Origin: Inquilinus sp. Marseille-Q2685
GTDB lineage: Bacteria > Pseudomonadota > Alphaproteobacteria > DSM-16000 > Inquilinaceae
Direction: 5' to 3'
DNA length: 64,000 bases
Assembly (NCBI RefSeq): GCF_916619195.1
Contig: NZ_CAKAKL010000002.1
Span: forward strand, 1,118,001 to 1,182,000
The notes under the pieces were generated by a model that was given only the letters and a program-made list of their open reading frames with translations, was not told the DNA's origin and searched no databases. The position numbers and the translations under genes were made by a program. Of the stretch, positions 16,859 through 25,192 are shown piece after piece. Within the stretch, counting starts at the first letter, position 1, and every line of letters starts with the position of its first letter.

Positions 16859-17917
16859 TCAGGCCGCCAGGCTGGGCTGCGGGCCGACATAGCGGCTGTC
16901 GGGCCGCAGCAGCCGGCCGGACTGCTCCTGCTCCAGGATATGGGCGGTCCAGCCGGCGACGCGGCCGACGGCGAAGGCCGGGGTGAACAGCGACCGGTCG
17001 AGCCCGACGGCGTCCAGAACCAGGGCGGTGTAGAACTCGACATTGATGTCGAGCGGCCGGTCCGGCTTGTGCTTGTGCAGCGCGACGAGCGCCGCCTTCT
17101 CCACCGCCTCGGCCAGGGCGATGCGGGGGCTGGACAGGCGTGCCACCACCGATTTCAGCACGTCGGCGCGCGGGTCGCGGGTGCGGTAGATCCGGTGGCC
17201 GAAACCCATCAGCCGGCGGCCGGCCGCGAGCTCCGCTTCGATCCAGCCGGGCGCGGCCCGGGCGCTGCCGATGGCGTCGAGCATGTCCAGCACCGGCCCG
17301 GGCGCGCCGCCATGCAGCGGCCCCTTGAGGGCGCAGAGCGCGGCGGTGACCGAGGCCACCGTACCGGCCAGGGTCGAGGCCACCACCCGGGCAGCGAAGG
17401 TGGAGGCGTTCAGGCCGTGGTCGGACACGGTGACGAGATAGGCGTCGAGCGCCCGCGACAGCGCGGGATCGGCCGGCTTGCCCGCCAGCATGCGCAGCAG
17501 GTCGGCGGCATGGCCGGCCTTCGGGTCGGGCGCGACCGGGGCCTTGCCCCGGGCCTGCCGTACCAGCGCCGCCAGGAACACCGGCATGGCCGCGACCAGG
17601 CCGAGCGGCGTGCCGTCTTCGTCATCGGCGAGGCCGGCGATCATCGCCCGCAGCCCGTCGATCGGCGGCAGGCCGGCCGCCGCCGGCAGCAGCCGCGGGA
17701 CGTGACGGAAGGCGGCGACGCGGGCAGCGCCCAGCCGGGCCTTGAGATCCGCGGTATCGGCGAAGCCGTCCCACAGCAGCGCCAGAACGCCCTCGAAATC
17801 GAGCGTCCGCGCCGCCTCCTCGACCGGCAGGCCGCGGATCACCAGCACGCCGCGCTGCCCGTCCACCAGGCTCATCACCGTTTCGGCGGCGACGACGCCG
17901 TCCAGTCCTGTCGTCAT
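16859..17917 (-). CDS. Citrate synthase family protein (short form, no HTH)
   Basis: The 352-residue protein has the citrate synthase fold: SDHGLNASTFAARVVAST (first active-site His), LKGPLHGGAPGPVLDML, and MGFGHRIYRTRDPRADVL with the His of the oxaloacetate site. The C-terminal catalytic Asp of PNVDFY is replaced by Glu in DINVEFYTALVLDAVG, and the usual HGGANE is HGGAPG. The ATG at 17917 follows GAAGGAGG; an upstream start is not needed. It is divergent from a longer HTH-containing homologue at 18471, with a GIY-YIG gene in between. The reaction could be citrate, methylcitrate or another acyl-CoA condensation. Confidence 0.85.
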   Translation of the reverse strand: MTTGLDGVVAAETVMSLVDGQRGVLVIRGLPVEEAARTLDFEGVLALLWDGFADTADLKARLGAARVAAFRHVPRLLPAAAGLPPIDGLRAMIAGLADDEDGTPLGLVAAMPVFLAALVRQARGKAPVAPDPKAGHAADLLRMLAGKPADPALSRALDAYLVTVSDHGLNASTFAARVVASTLAGTVASVTAALCALKGPLHGGAPGPVLDMLDAIGSARAAPGWIEAELAAGRRLMGFGHRIYRTRDPRADVLKSVVARLSSPRIALAEAVEKAALVALHKHKPDRPLDINVEFYTALVLDAVGLDRSLFTPAFAVGRVAGWTAHILEQEQSGRLLRPDSRYVGPQPSLAA

Positions 17918-18034
17918 CTCGACCTCCTTCTTCGCAGGTGCACAAGAAGTCTGGCCGGGGAGGTAGGTTGTCAATCTTGATAGATGCGGTCAATGTATTT
18001 GGATGGTGAGCTTTCTGAAACATTCCCCTTTGAT

Positions 18035-18066
18035 GTCATCGCCGGGCTTGACCCGGCGATCCAGGG
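18035..18066 (+). repeat. Palindromic repeat unit, left copy flanking the GIY-YIG gene
   Basis: The unit reads TGTCAT, then the palindrome CGCCGGGCTTGACCCGGCG, then ATCCAGG. The inverted copy is at 18397-18430, and the same pair without a gene inside is at 33758-33835. Confidence 0.85.
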
Positions 18067-18087
18067 GCTGCCGCCGCGCGAGCCGAC

Positions 18088-18369
18088 CTACGCAAGATCC
18101 GTATACAGATCCCGCCATTCCGGATTCTCACGTTCTATGAGCGCGAGCTTCCAACGGCGCGGCCATTTCTTGAGCGTTTTCTCCCGCCGGATCGCTTCCT
18201 CGATCCAATCGAAGGCTTCCACATGAGCCAGCATTTTGACGCCGTAGCGTTTGGTGAAGCCGTCAACCTCGCCCATCCGGTGCTGATAGGCGCGCCGGGC
18301 CAGATTGCCGGTGATGCCGATGTAGAGCGTCCCGTTCCGTCCGCTGGCCATGATGTAGACGTGGTACAT
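18088..18369 (-). CDS. Solitary GIY-YIG nuclease domain protein (YhbQ/UPF0213-like)
   Basis: The 93-residue protein is a single GIY-YIG domain. MYHVYIMASGRNGTLYIGIT carries the YIM/YIG pair, with ARRAYQHR as the Arg helix and EEAIRREKTLKKW containing the catalytic Glu. Such proteins cut DNA in related systems, but the function of the solitary class is not established. It sits between the two divergent citrate-synthase-like genes and is closely flanked by inverted palindromic repeats, 21 bases after its stop and 27 bases before its start, which suggests the gene and repeats moved as one unit. Confidence 0.88.
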   Translation of the reverse strand: MYHVYIMASGRNGTLYIGITGNLARRAYQHRMGEVDGFTKRYGVKMLAHVEAFDWIEEAIRREKTLKKWPRRWKLALIERENPEWRDLYTDLA

Positions 18370-18396
18370 CCGTCGGGTTCCCAGAAGGCGGTAAGA

Positions 18397-18430
18397 ATCC
18401 TGGATTGCCGGGTCAAGCCCGGCAATGACA
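18397..18430 (-). repeat. Palindromic repeat unit, right (inverted) copy flanking the GIY-YIG gene
   Basis: CCTGGAT, the palindrome TGCCGGGTCAAGCCCGGCA and ATGACA form the inverted partner of 18035-18066. The ATCCAG ends of both units face the gene. Confidence 0.85.
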
Positions 18431-18470
18431 ATGAAGGGAAAAGTCGGTGCACGACCTGCGCCCGCCTCCC

Positions 18471-19655
18471 ATGATCCAGGAGCCCACCCTGTCAGCGAGC
18501 GAGGCGGCGGCGGAGCTGGGGGTCAGCCTGGCGACGCTGTACGCCTATGTCAGCCGCGGCATGATCCGGTCGATCGCCGAGCCCGGCCGCCGCCAGCGCC
18601 GCTACGCCGCCGCGGACATCCGCCGCCTGGCCCGGAAATCCGAGCCCGAGACGGCGCCGCCGCCGCTCTACTGGGGCCAGCCGGTGCTGGAATCGGCGAT
18701 CACCCTGGTGTCCGGCGGGCGGCTCTACTATCGCGGCCGGGACGCGGCGCGGCTGGCCGAGAGCGCGACGCTGGAGAGCGTGGCCGGCCTCTTGTGGTCC
18801 GTCGCCGCCGACGACCCCTTCGCCGTCCCGGCCGCGCCGCTGCCGCCGGCCGCCGCGCGCATCGCGGCCGAGGCGGCCGGCCGGCCGCCGCTGGAGCGGG
18901 CCATGGCGGTGCTGCCGGCGCTGAGCGTCGGGGACGACCGCGCCCTCGCCCGCTCCGCCGCCGGGCTGCAGCGCACCGGGGCGCGCCTGCTGCGCTGGCT
19001 GACCGCGGTGATGCTGCGGCGCCCGGCCTCGGCCGCGCCGGCGCATGAAGCCCTGGCCGAGGCCTGGGGGGCACCCGCCGGCACCGACCTGCTGCGCCGG
19101 GCCCTGGTGCTGTGCGCCGCCCCCGAGCTGACCGCCTCGACCTTCGCCGCCCGCATCGCCGCCTCGACCGGCGCCTCGCCGCATGCCGCGGTCGCCGCCG
19201 GCCTGGCGGCGCTGAACGGCCCGCTGCACGGCGGCCTGAGCGCCCGCACCGGCGCCTTCCTGGAGCTGGTGCTGAGCGCCGCCGACGCCCGCCGCATGGT
19301 GGTGGAGCGGCTGCAGCGCGGCGAGGACCTGCCCGGCTTCGGCCATCCCCTCTATCCCGACGGCGATCCGCGCGGCCAGCACCTCCTGGACCGCATCGTC
19401 GCCGCCGTGCCGGACGCGCCGGAGCTGGCGGTCGCCGAGACCCTGGTCGAAACGGTGTTCGACCTGACCGGCGAGCGCCCGACCATGGACTTCGCCCTGG
19501 TGCTGGCGGCCAGGCTGACCGGCCTGCCGCCGGAGGCGCCGCTGGCGGTCTTCGCCCTCGGCCGCAGCGTCGGCTGGATGGCGCATGTGATGGAGCAGTA
19601 CGCCGCGGCCCGGCTGATCCGACCCCGCGCCCGCTATATCGGCCCGCAGCCTTAG
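18471..19655 (+). CDS. Citrate synthase family protein with N-terminal helix-turn-helix
   Basis: The 394-residue protein joins a MerR-like DNA-binding helix-turn-helix (about residues 8-55: SASEAAAELGVSLATLYAYV, then GMIRSIAEPGRRQRRYAAAD) to a citrate synthase fold. ELTASTFAARIAASTGAS, LNGPLHGGLSART and LPGFGHPLYPDGDPRG mark the fold, and RPTMDFALVL keeps the catalytic Asp. HGGANE is replaced by HGGLSA. The ATG at 18471 was chosen over GTG at 18447. It is divergent from the shorter homologue at 16859-17917, so the two may form a mixed enzyme, or this one may also regulate the pair. Confidence 0.85.
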   Translation: MIQEPTLSASEAAAELGVSLATLYAYVSRGMIRSIAEPGRRQRRYAAADIRRLARKSEPETAPPPLYWGQPVLESAITLVSGGRLYYRGRDAARLAESATLESVAGLLWSVAADDPFAVPAAPLPPAAARIAAEAAGRPPLERAMAVLPALSVGDDRALARSAAGLQRTGARLLRWLTAVMLRRPASAAPAHEALAEAWGAPAGTDLLRRALVLCAAPELTASTFAARIAASTGASPHAAVAAGLAALNGPLHGGLSARTGAFLELVLSAADARRMVVERLQRGEDLPGFGHPLYPDGDPRGQHLLDRIVAAVPDAPELAVAETLVETVFDLTGERPTMDFALVLAARLTGLPPEAPLAVFALGRSVGWMAHVMEQYAAARLIRPRARYIGPQP

Positions 19656-19689
19656 GGTTCGCCGCCTCTCGCTGCCCGAACCCTCATTT

Positions 19690-19779
19690 CGTCATCGCGA
19701 GGCGCGCAGCGCCGCGGCGATCCAGGGGCCGGCGCGAGCGGCCCTGGATGGCCACGCCCCTTCGGGGCTCGCCATGACG
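19690..19779. repeat. Paired palindromic element, second copy
   Basis: CGTCATCGCGAGG...GGCGATCCAGGGGCC faces CCCTGGATGGCCACGCCCC...GCTCGCCATGACG. It is a near-copy of 13788-13870 and separates the HTH citrate synthase and the convergent cyclase gene. Confidence 0.85.
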
Positions 19780-19785
19780 GGAAGG

Positions 19786-21735
19786 TTAAGCCTCAAGGCG
19801 ATTGGCACCAGATGGGGCGTCCTCGCCCCGCAGCCCGACCAGGCTGTAGATCGGCACCGGCTCGCGCGCGCCGCGCGGCACCTCGTTGCCGACGAAGCGG
19901 AACTCGAACTCTTCCCCCGCCTCCTGCCGCACCGCCTCGCTGACCAGGATGGTGGTGCCGTGGATCTTGTTCAGCGCCTCGAGCCGCGCCGCCACGTTCA
20001 CCGTGTGCCCGAGCGCGGTGTAGTTCATGCGGTCGACCGATCCGACATTTCCGACCACAGCCTCGCCGGTGTGGAGGCCGAAGCGGGTCGGCATCGGCAG
20101 GCGGCCCTCGGCCTCGAACTCGGCGTTCAGCCGGTCGATCCGCGCCGTGGCCCGGAGCGCGCCGAGGCAGGCCAGGCGGACATGGTCGGGCTGCTCCTCC
20201 GGCGCGTTCCAGAACGCCATGACGCTGTCGCCGATATACTTGTCGATGGTGGCGCCGCCGGCGATCAGCTCCTCCCCAAGCGCGCCGAAATAGCGCGAGG
20301 TGCGCTCCATCAGCTCCTCCGGCGGCAGGCCTTCGGCCAGGGCGGTGAAGCCGGCCACGTCCGAGAACAGCACCGTCACCGGCTGGCGCCGACCGCCCAG
20401 CGCGGGCACCAGCGTCTGGCCGAGGATGCCGCGGACGATCTGGCCCGGAACATAGGCGGCGAAACTGCGCAGGGTGAGGCCGAGCACGTCGATGGCGGAG
20501 GAGAGCGACCGGATCTCCTCGATCCGCGACCCTGTCGAGCCGTGGCCGTGGAAGTCGAAGCGCATGATCCGGCCCAGGTCCCTCGTCACCCGTCGCAGCG
20601 GCCGGGCCAGGGCGCGCGAAGCGGCCAGGACGATGCCGAGCGCCAGGATGGTGGCGCCGACGCCGATCAGCAGCGAGATGTAGCGGATGCGGTCGGCCGG
20701 CCCGACCACCAGGTCGTAGGGATAGGCGATGCCGAGCACCACGTCGGGCATGTTGGAAGCGATAAGCTCGAAGCGCTCGAGATAGGCTTCGTCCCCGAGC
20801 TGGCCGGTGAAGTTCCGGCCCGTGCCGACGGCCTGGAAGCTGCGGTACAGCTCGGCCAGGATCGGCGATGCCAGTTCGGTCAGTCGCGGCAGATGCTCCG
20901 CCCGCGCCTCCCGGAACTCGGTGCGGAAGCGGACGCCGTCGGGATGGGAGATCAGCTCTCCGGACCGGCTGAACACCACCAGGTCGAGGCCGTGTTCCCG
21001 GCGCAGATCGTCCAGGGTGTGGTCGACGCTCGCCAGGCCGATATCGATCCCGAACACCACGTCGCCGGTCAGGCGCGACTTCCGCGCCAGGCTGAGGCCC
21101 ACCTGGTTCATGTTGGCGAAGCGATAGGGCTCGGTGACCACTGCCCCGGTGGCGGCCGAGGCCTGCTTGTACCAGGGCCGGGTGCGAGGATCGAAATCGG
21201 TCGACGCCATCTGCGGCTCGCCTATCGGCCCACCCCGGGCATCGGTCACCACCCAGCGCACCATCGCACCGCCCGGGCGGCGGTCGATGAATTCGAGCAC
21301 ATATGTCGCCCCGGGAAGCGCCGCAGCGTCCATCTGAGGCAATCGCGCCGTCGCCAGCGACTGCGCCATGACGAAGCGGCCGTCGCTCCAGGCGGCGAAG
21401 AAGGAGGAGGCGGCCGGCAGCACCTTTTCCAGGTCTCGCAGCGTGCCGACCATCACCGTGCCCAGATGGTCCTCGGGCACGTCGGTCTCGATCGTCAGGG
21501 TGGAGGTGTCCAGCACCACCTGGGCCAGTTGCAGCCCTTTCTGGAACTCGTCCCGCACCCGGTCGACGACCCGGTCGAAGCGGGCGCTGGCATCGGCCCG
21601 GACAAGCCTCCTCACCTCGCCGTTGTTGTACCAGATCAGGCCGCCGGCGATCGCCAGGACGATGACGGCGAACACCGCCGCCACCACCACCTGCAGCTTC
21701 CATGGCCCGAGCCCGGTTGCAACCACGCCCCGCAT
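19786..21735 (-). CDS. Membrane-bound class III adenylate cyclase with Cache sensor and HAMP
   Basis: The 649-residue protein probably makes cAMP in response to an outside signal. A first membrane segment (WKLQVVVAAVFAVIVLAIAGG, about residues 12-32) is followed by a periplasmic Cache-type sensor (about 45-330, with PRTRPWYKQASA), a second membrane segment (YISLLIGVGATILALGIVLA), a HAMP linker and a cyclase domain (about 440-600). FSDVAGFTALAEG and KYIGDSVMAFWNAP hold the two metal Asp residues, and LGHTVNVAARLE the catalytic Asn/Arg. The ATG at 21735 is preceded by GGGAGG. It is divergent from the MFS gene. Confidence 0.88.
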   Translation of the reverse strand: MRGVVATGLGPWKLQVVVAAVFAVIVLAIAGGLIWYNNGEVRRLVRADASARFDRVVDRVRDEFQKGLQLAQVVLDTSTLTIETDVPEDHLGTVMVGTLRDLEKVLPAASSFFAAWSDGRFVMAQSLATARLPQMDAAALPGATYVLEFIDRRPGGAMVRWVVTDARGGPIGEPQMASTDFDPRTRPWYKQASAATGAVVTEPYRFANMNQVGLSLARKSRLTGDVVFGIDIGLASVDHTLDDLRREHGLDLVVFSRSGELISHPDGVRFRTEFREARAEHLPRLTELASPILAELYRSFQAVGTGRNFTGQLGDEAYLERFELIASNMPDVVLGIAYPYDLVVGPADRIRYISLLIGVGATILALGIVLAASRALARPLRRVTRDLGRIMRFDFHGHGSTGSRIEEIRSLSSAIDVLGLTLRSFAAYVPGQIVRGILGQTLVPALGGRRQPVTVLFSDVAGFTALAEGLPPEELMERTSRYFGALGEELIAGGATIDKYIGDSVMAFWNAPEEQPDHVRLACLGALRATARIDRLNAEFEAEGRLPMPTRFGLHTGEAVVGNVGSVDRMNYTALGHTVNVAARLEALNKIHGTTILVSEAVRQEAGEEFEFRFVGNEVPRGAREPVPIYSLVGLRGEDAPSGANRLEA

Positions 21736-21896
21736 GCCCCCTCCCAGGGTTGTACCCGCCACCCTAGCCCGATGCCGGCCCGGCCGGAACCTCCCCGATC
21801 GGGCCATGCCGGACATATCGGGGCTGCCCTTCGATCACGCCGTTTGACACGCCTGGCCGGGCCGCGCTTGGCTGCGGAAAACACGCCGCCCGGATC

Positions 21897-23132
21897 ATGC
21901 CTGCCGTCTACCTGCCCGTCGCCGCCATCATCCTCGGCATCTCCGTCCTGCAGATCGCCAACGGCATCCTGGTCACCATCCTGCCGATCTCGCTGACCCA
22001 GGCGGGCTATTCGATCCAAGCCTTCAGCGCGGTGGCGACGGCGCATTCGCTGAGCTTCCTGCTGGGCTGCGTGCTGTCGACCCGGATCATCGGCGCCGTC
22101 GGGCACATCCGCGCCTTCGCCGCCTATGCCGCCGCCACATCGGTGACGGCGCTGAGCTTCACCGTCGCCCCCGACCCGGCGCTGTGGATGGCGCTGCGGC
22201 TGGTCACCGGCTTCTGCTCCGCCGGCCTGTTCACCGTGGCCGAGAGCTGGCTGAACGAGATGACGCCGAACGCTCATCGCGGCCGGGTGTTCTCGGTCTA
22301 CACCATCGTCCAGAAGGTGGCGCTGGTCGGCGGTCAGTTCGTGCTGCTGTTCACCGGCGGCCCCGTGGTGCTGGGGCTGTTCATGATCGCCTCGGCCTTC
22401 TATTCGATGTCGCTGATCCCGGTGGCGATGACCCGGGCGCCGACGCCGTCGATCGCCGCCATCCGCACCCTGCCGCTGCGCCAGCTGTACCGGATCGCGC
22501 CCGCCGCGGTGATCGGCTGCGTCTCCAGCGGGCTGATCAACAGCGCCGTCGCCTCGATCGGCCCGATCTGGGGGCTGCAGGTCGGGCTCACCGTCGGCCT
22601 CGCCGGCGCCATCCCGGCCATGTCCCAGGTCGGCAACCTGCTGGCGCAGTGGCCGCTGGGCCGGCTGTCCGACCGGATCGACCGGCGCGGCGTCATGCTC
22701 GGCGCCAGCGTCGTCACCATCCTGGTGTCGCTGGCGCTGGCCCTGGCACGGCCGGATTCGGACTGGCTGCTGGGGGTGCTGTTCGGCCTGTGGGGCGCGG
22801 CTTCGATCTCGACCTACGGCATCTGCGTCGCCCATGCCAACGACCTGGCGCCGCGCGGCACCGCGGTGGCGCTGTCCAGCAGCCTGCTGCTGTGCTGGGG
22901 CGTCGGCGCCTGCGCCGGGCCGCTGGTGGCGTCGGTCGTGATGGACTGGGTCGGCCCTCGGGGGCTGTTCCTGCACGGCGCCGCCATCGCCGCCGTCACC
23001 GCGATCTTCACCGCCTGGCGCATGACCCGCCGCCAGGCCCTGCCGGCGGAGGCGCGCGAGCCCTTCGTCAACCGGCCGGCGACCAGCCCGATCGTCGGCG
23101 AGATGACCGCCCCACGCGACACGAAGGCCTGA
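21897..23132 (+). CDS. MFS transporter, YcaD-like
   Basis: The 411-residue protein has twelve likely membrane segments and loop motifs of the YcaD-type major facilitator group: AVATAHSLSFLLGCVLSTRI in the first half, AGLFTVAESWLNEMTPNAHR between segments 4 and 5, and AQWPLGRLSDRIDRRGVML as the A-like motif after segment 8. The substrate of this group is unknown. It is convergent with the ecfG gene, 62 bases away. No operon partner is seen. Confidence 0.85.
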   Translation: MPAVYLPVAAIILGISVLQIANGILVTILPISLTQAGYSIQAFSAVATAHSLSFLLGCVLSTRIIGAVGHIRAFAAYAAATSVTALSFTVAPDPALWMALRLVTGFCSAGLFTVAESWLNEMTPNAHRGRVFSVYTIVQKVALVGGQFVLLFTGGPVVLGLFMIASAFYSMSLIPVAMTRAPTPSIAAIRTLPLRQLYRIAPAAVIGCVSSGLINSAVASIGPIWGLQVGLTVGLAGAIPAMSQVGNLLAQWPLGRLSDRIDRRGVMLGASVVTILVSLALALARPDSDWLLGVLFGLWGAASISTYGICVAHANDLAPRGTAVALSSSLLLCWGVGACAGPLVASVVMDWVGPRGLFLHGAAIAAVTAIFTAWRMTRRQALPAEAREPFVNRPATSPIVGEMTAPRDTKA

Positions 23133-23194
23133 AACGGATCGGGCGGCCCGAAGGCCGCCCGCTTCACCGCAACAGGACTGTCAAGCGACGGCCG

Positions 23195-23797
23195 CTACGC
23201 CGTCCGCCGCGACGCGGGCTGCAGGGCGAGACGAGGGCGCGTCATTTTCGCCGGCGCCGCGGCGGCTCCGCGTCCGCGCCGCTCGCCTGCGAAGTCGCCT
23301 CGTCTCGCCAATCCTCGCCCCGCGCTGAGCAGCCTCGACAGCTCGCGCCGGGCCCGGGACAGGCGGCTCTTCACCGTGCCGACGGCGCAGTTGCAGATCT
23401 CCGCCGCCTCCTCGTAGCTGAAGCCCGAGGCGCCGACCATCAGCAGGATCTCGCGCTGATCGGGCGTCAGCATCATCAGCGCCCGGCGGAAATCCTGGAA
23501 CTCCAGCTTCGAATCCTGCGACGGCGGCACCCAGAGGAGGTCGAGGTCGACCCCGTCCTTCGGCTCGGCCACGAATTTGCGGCGCCGCAGCTGGTTGACG
23601 TACTGGTTGCGCAGGATGGTGAAGATCCAGGCCCGGAAGTTCGTGCCCGGCGTGAACTGGCTCTCGGCCCGGAGCGCGCGAAGGATCGCGTCCTGGACCA
23701 GATCATCGGCGCGATCCGCATCACCGCTGAGCGAACGGGCGAAGGCCCGCAGATGCGGGATCGCCTTGGTCAGCTCGGCGTGAAAGTCGAATGGCAC
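23195..23797 (-). CDS. ecfG: ECF sigma factor EcfG (general stress response)
   Basis: The 200-residue sigma factor directs RNA polymerase to general-stress promoters. Region 2 covers FDFHAELTKAIPHLRAFARS to FRAWIFTILRNQYVNQLRR, and region 4 covers ALMMLTPDQREILLMVGASG to GTVKSRLSRARRELSRLL. The last 35 residues form an Arg/Ala-rich tail not usual for EcfG. GTG at 23797 is the chosen start because AAGGAGGGG lies 4 bases upstream. It follows nepR by 126 bases on the same strand, with phyR divergent, the standard locus of Alphaproteobacteria: NepR holds the sigma factor until phosphorylated PhyR removes it. Confidence 0.9.
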   Translation of the reverse strand: MPFDFHAELTKAIPHLRAFARSLSGDADRADDLVQDAILRALRAESQFTPGTNFRAWIFTILRNQYVNQLRRRKFVAEPKDGVDLDLLWVPPSQDSKLEFQDFRRALMMLTPDQREILLMVGASGFSYEEAAEICNCAVGTVKSRLSRARRELSRLLSAGRGLARRGDFAGERRGRGAAAAPAKMTRPRLALQPASRRTA

Positions 23798-23923
23798 ATT
23801 CCCCTCCTTGTTGACGCCGACGGCGGTGCCGCCCACGCGGGATCCATGGCGGTGCGGCCGGAACTGTCGGCACCGAATAAGGCAGAAATTCGGCCCATCC
23901 GCCATCCGCCCGGCTTGTCTCGG

Positions 23924-24163
23924 TCAGCGATCCTCATCCTCCTCCGGCTTTTCGGCGCCTTTGGCGCCCTTCTCGAGCATCCGCATCAGATCGTCCGGCA
24001 ACGGCTCCTCCAGCACCGGATCGTACAACGTCCGGAGCTGCTGCGAGAGCCAGTTGTCGAATTGCGGCGGCCGCTTCAGGCGGTCCGGTCCCGGCCGGCC
24101 GGGTTCGGCCGGCCGCGCCCCCGCTTCCCGCCTCCGCGTTCGCTCGCCCCGCCGTCGGTTCAT
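23924..24163 (-). CDS. nepR: NepR anti-sigma factor
   Basis: The 79-residue acidic protein contains the NepR core: FDNWLSQQLRTLYDPVLEEP followed by LPDDLMRMLEKG (about residues 37-70). This pair of short helices binds EcfG, or PhyR when PhyR is phosphorylated. The start is uncertain: ATG at 24163 is listed, with GTG at 24193 in the same frame; neither has a strong ribosome site. The tail is Glu/Asp-rich (EKPEEDEDR). It lies upstream of ecfG and divergent from phyR. Confidence 0.85.
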   Translation of the reverse strand: MNRRRGERTRRREAGARPAEPGRPGPDRLKRPPQFDNWLSQQLRTLYDPVLEEPLPDDLMRMLEKGAKGAEKPEEDEDR

Positions 24164-24213
24164 CAACACTCGATCCCGCTCTGCTTCGGCCACTGGTGGT
24201 GCGCTACATTACC

Positions 24214-24238
24214 AATCCCCGACCGGGATGGAAGTTCC
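24214..24238 (-). promoter_or_regulatory. Possible EcfG-type promoter for nepR
   Basis: On the minus strand GGAAC (24238-24234) is followed after 16 bases by GATT (24217-24214). EcfG promoters usually read GGAAC-N16/17-CGTT; the first box fits and the second only partly. Autocontrol of nepR-ecfG is common in this system. Confidence 0.35.
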
Positions 24239-24356
24239 TGTGCCACCCCTTGCCCGCGGACAGGTTCTGCGGCATTGGAACGGATTGCGATCCGGGGCGA
24301 CGGCCGCTAAGCATAGCGCTCGACGGCAAGCCCTTCCGAATCCGAAGGTGGACGCG

Positions 24357-25154
24357 ATGACCGGCACTTCGCAGGAGATCCTGAAGCACCTGCCCTACCT
24401 GCGGCGCTATGCCCGGGCCCTGGTCGGGTCGCAGGAGCGGGGCGACCAGTACATGCGGGTCTTCCTGGAGGCGATCCTCGCCGATCCGCAGCGGGTCCCG
24501 GCGGACGGCAACCTGCGGGTCCAGCTGTTCGCCGTGTTCCACGACGTCTGCACCCTGCTGCACGCCACCGACGAGCAGGCTGCCGAGGCGACGCTGGAAG
24601 GACTGGTGCCGGTCGAGACCCGGCTGTCGCAGCTGACGCCGACGCAGCGCCAGGTGCTGCTGCTGGTGTCGCTCGAGGGCTTCTCCTTCGAGGATGTCGG
24701 CTTCATCCTGCACCTGCCGGAGACGGAGGTGCGCGACCAGCTGGACGCCGCCCGGCGCGAGATGCAGCGCCAGCATCCGGCCCGGATCCTGATCGTCGAG
24801 GACGAGCCGCTGATCGCCATGGACATCGCCCGCATCGTCGAGGAGATGGGGCACACCGTCTGCGGCACCGCCGCCGACCACGCGGCGGCGGTCGCCCTGT
24901 TCAAGCGCGAGTCGCCGCACATCGTGCTGGCCGACATCCAGCTCAAGGGCGGCGACAGCGGCATCGAGGCGGTGCAGGAGATCCTGACCGGCATCTCGGT
25001 GCCGGTGGTCTTCGTCACCGGCTTCCCCGAGCGGCTCCTGACCGGCGAGCGGCTGGAGCCGACCTTCGTCGTCACCAAGCCGTTCCGGCCGGAAGCGCTG
25101 GTCTCGGTGATCGGCCAGGCCCTGGCGATGCATCCCCCGCTCGCGCCGGCGTGA
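24357..25154 (+). CDS. phyR: PhyR response regulator / anti-anti-sigma factor
   Basis: The 265-residue protein joins a sigma-like N-terminal domain (about residues 1-135; LSQLTPTQRQVLLLVSLEGF and FEDVGFILHLPETEVRDQL mimic sigma region 4) to a receiver domain (about 142-260; ILIVEDEPLIAMDIA, phosphorylated Asp193 in VLADIQLKGG, FVTGFPERLL and VVTKPF). When phosphorylated it captures NepR and frees EcfG. ATG at 24357 has AAGG upstream. It is divergent from nepR, and a HisKA_2 kinase gene follows 38 bases after its stop, the likely source of phosphate. Confidence 0.93.
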   Translation: MTGTSQEILKHLPYLRRYARALVGSQERGDQYMRVFLEAILADPQRVPADGNLRVQLFAVFHDVCTLLHATDEQAAEATLEGLVPVETRLSQLTPTQRQVLLLVSLEGFSFEDVGFILHLPETEVRDQLDAARREMQRQHPARILIVEDEPLIAMDIARIVEEMGHTVCGTAADHAAAVALFKRESPHIVLADIQLKGGDSGIEAVQEILTGISVPVVFVTGFPERLLTGERLEPTFVVTKPFRPEALVSVIGQALAMHPPLAPA

Positions 25155-25192
25155 TCGCGGCGCGGCGACAGGGCTGAGCGGCGCCCAACGCC

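Noticed and set aside
19793-21703. 636-codon minus-strand frame over the cyclase gene
   Set aside because: It is a shifted reading of the cyclase coding strand and lacks any domain.
24277-24302. Possible EcfG promoter for phyR (GGAAC at 24277)
   Set aside because: No CGTT-like box is found 16 or 17 bases downstream.
24204-25133. Long minus-strand frame opposite phyR
   Set aside because: It mirrors the phyR coding sequence in the opposite strand, a usual effect of high GC content; the plus-strand gene has clear motifs.
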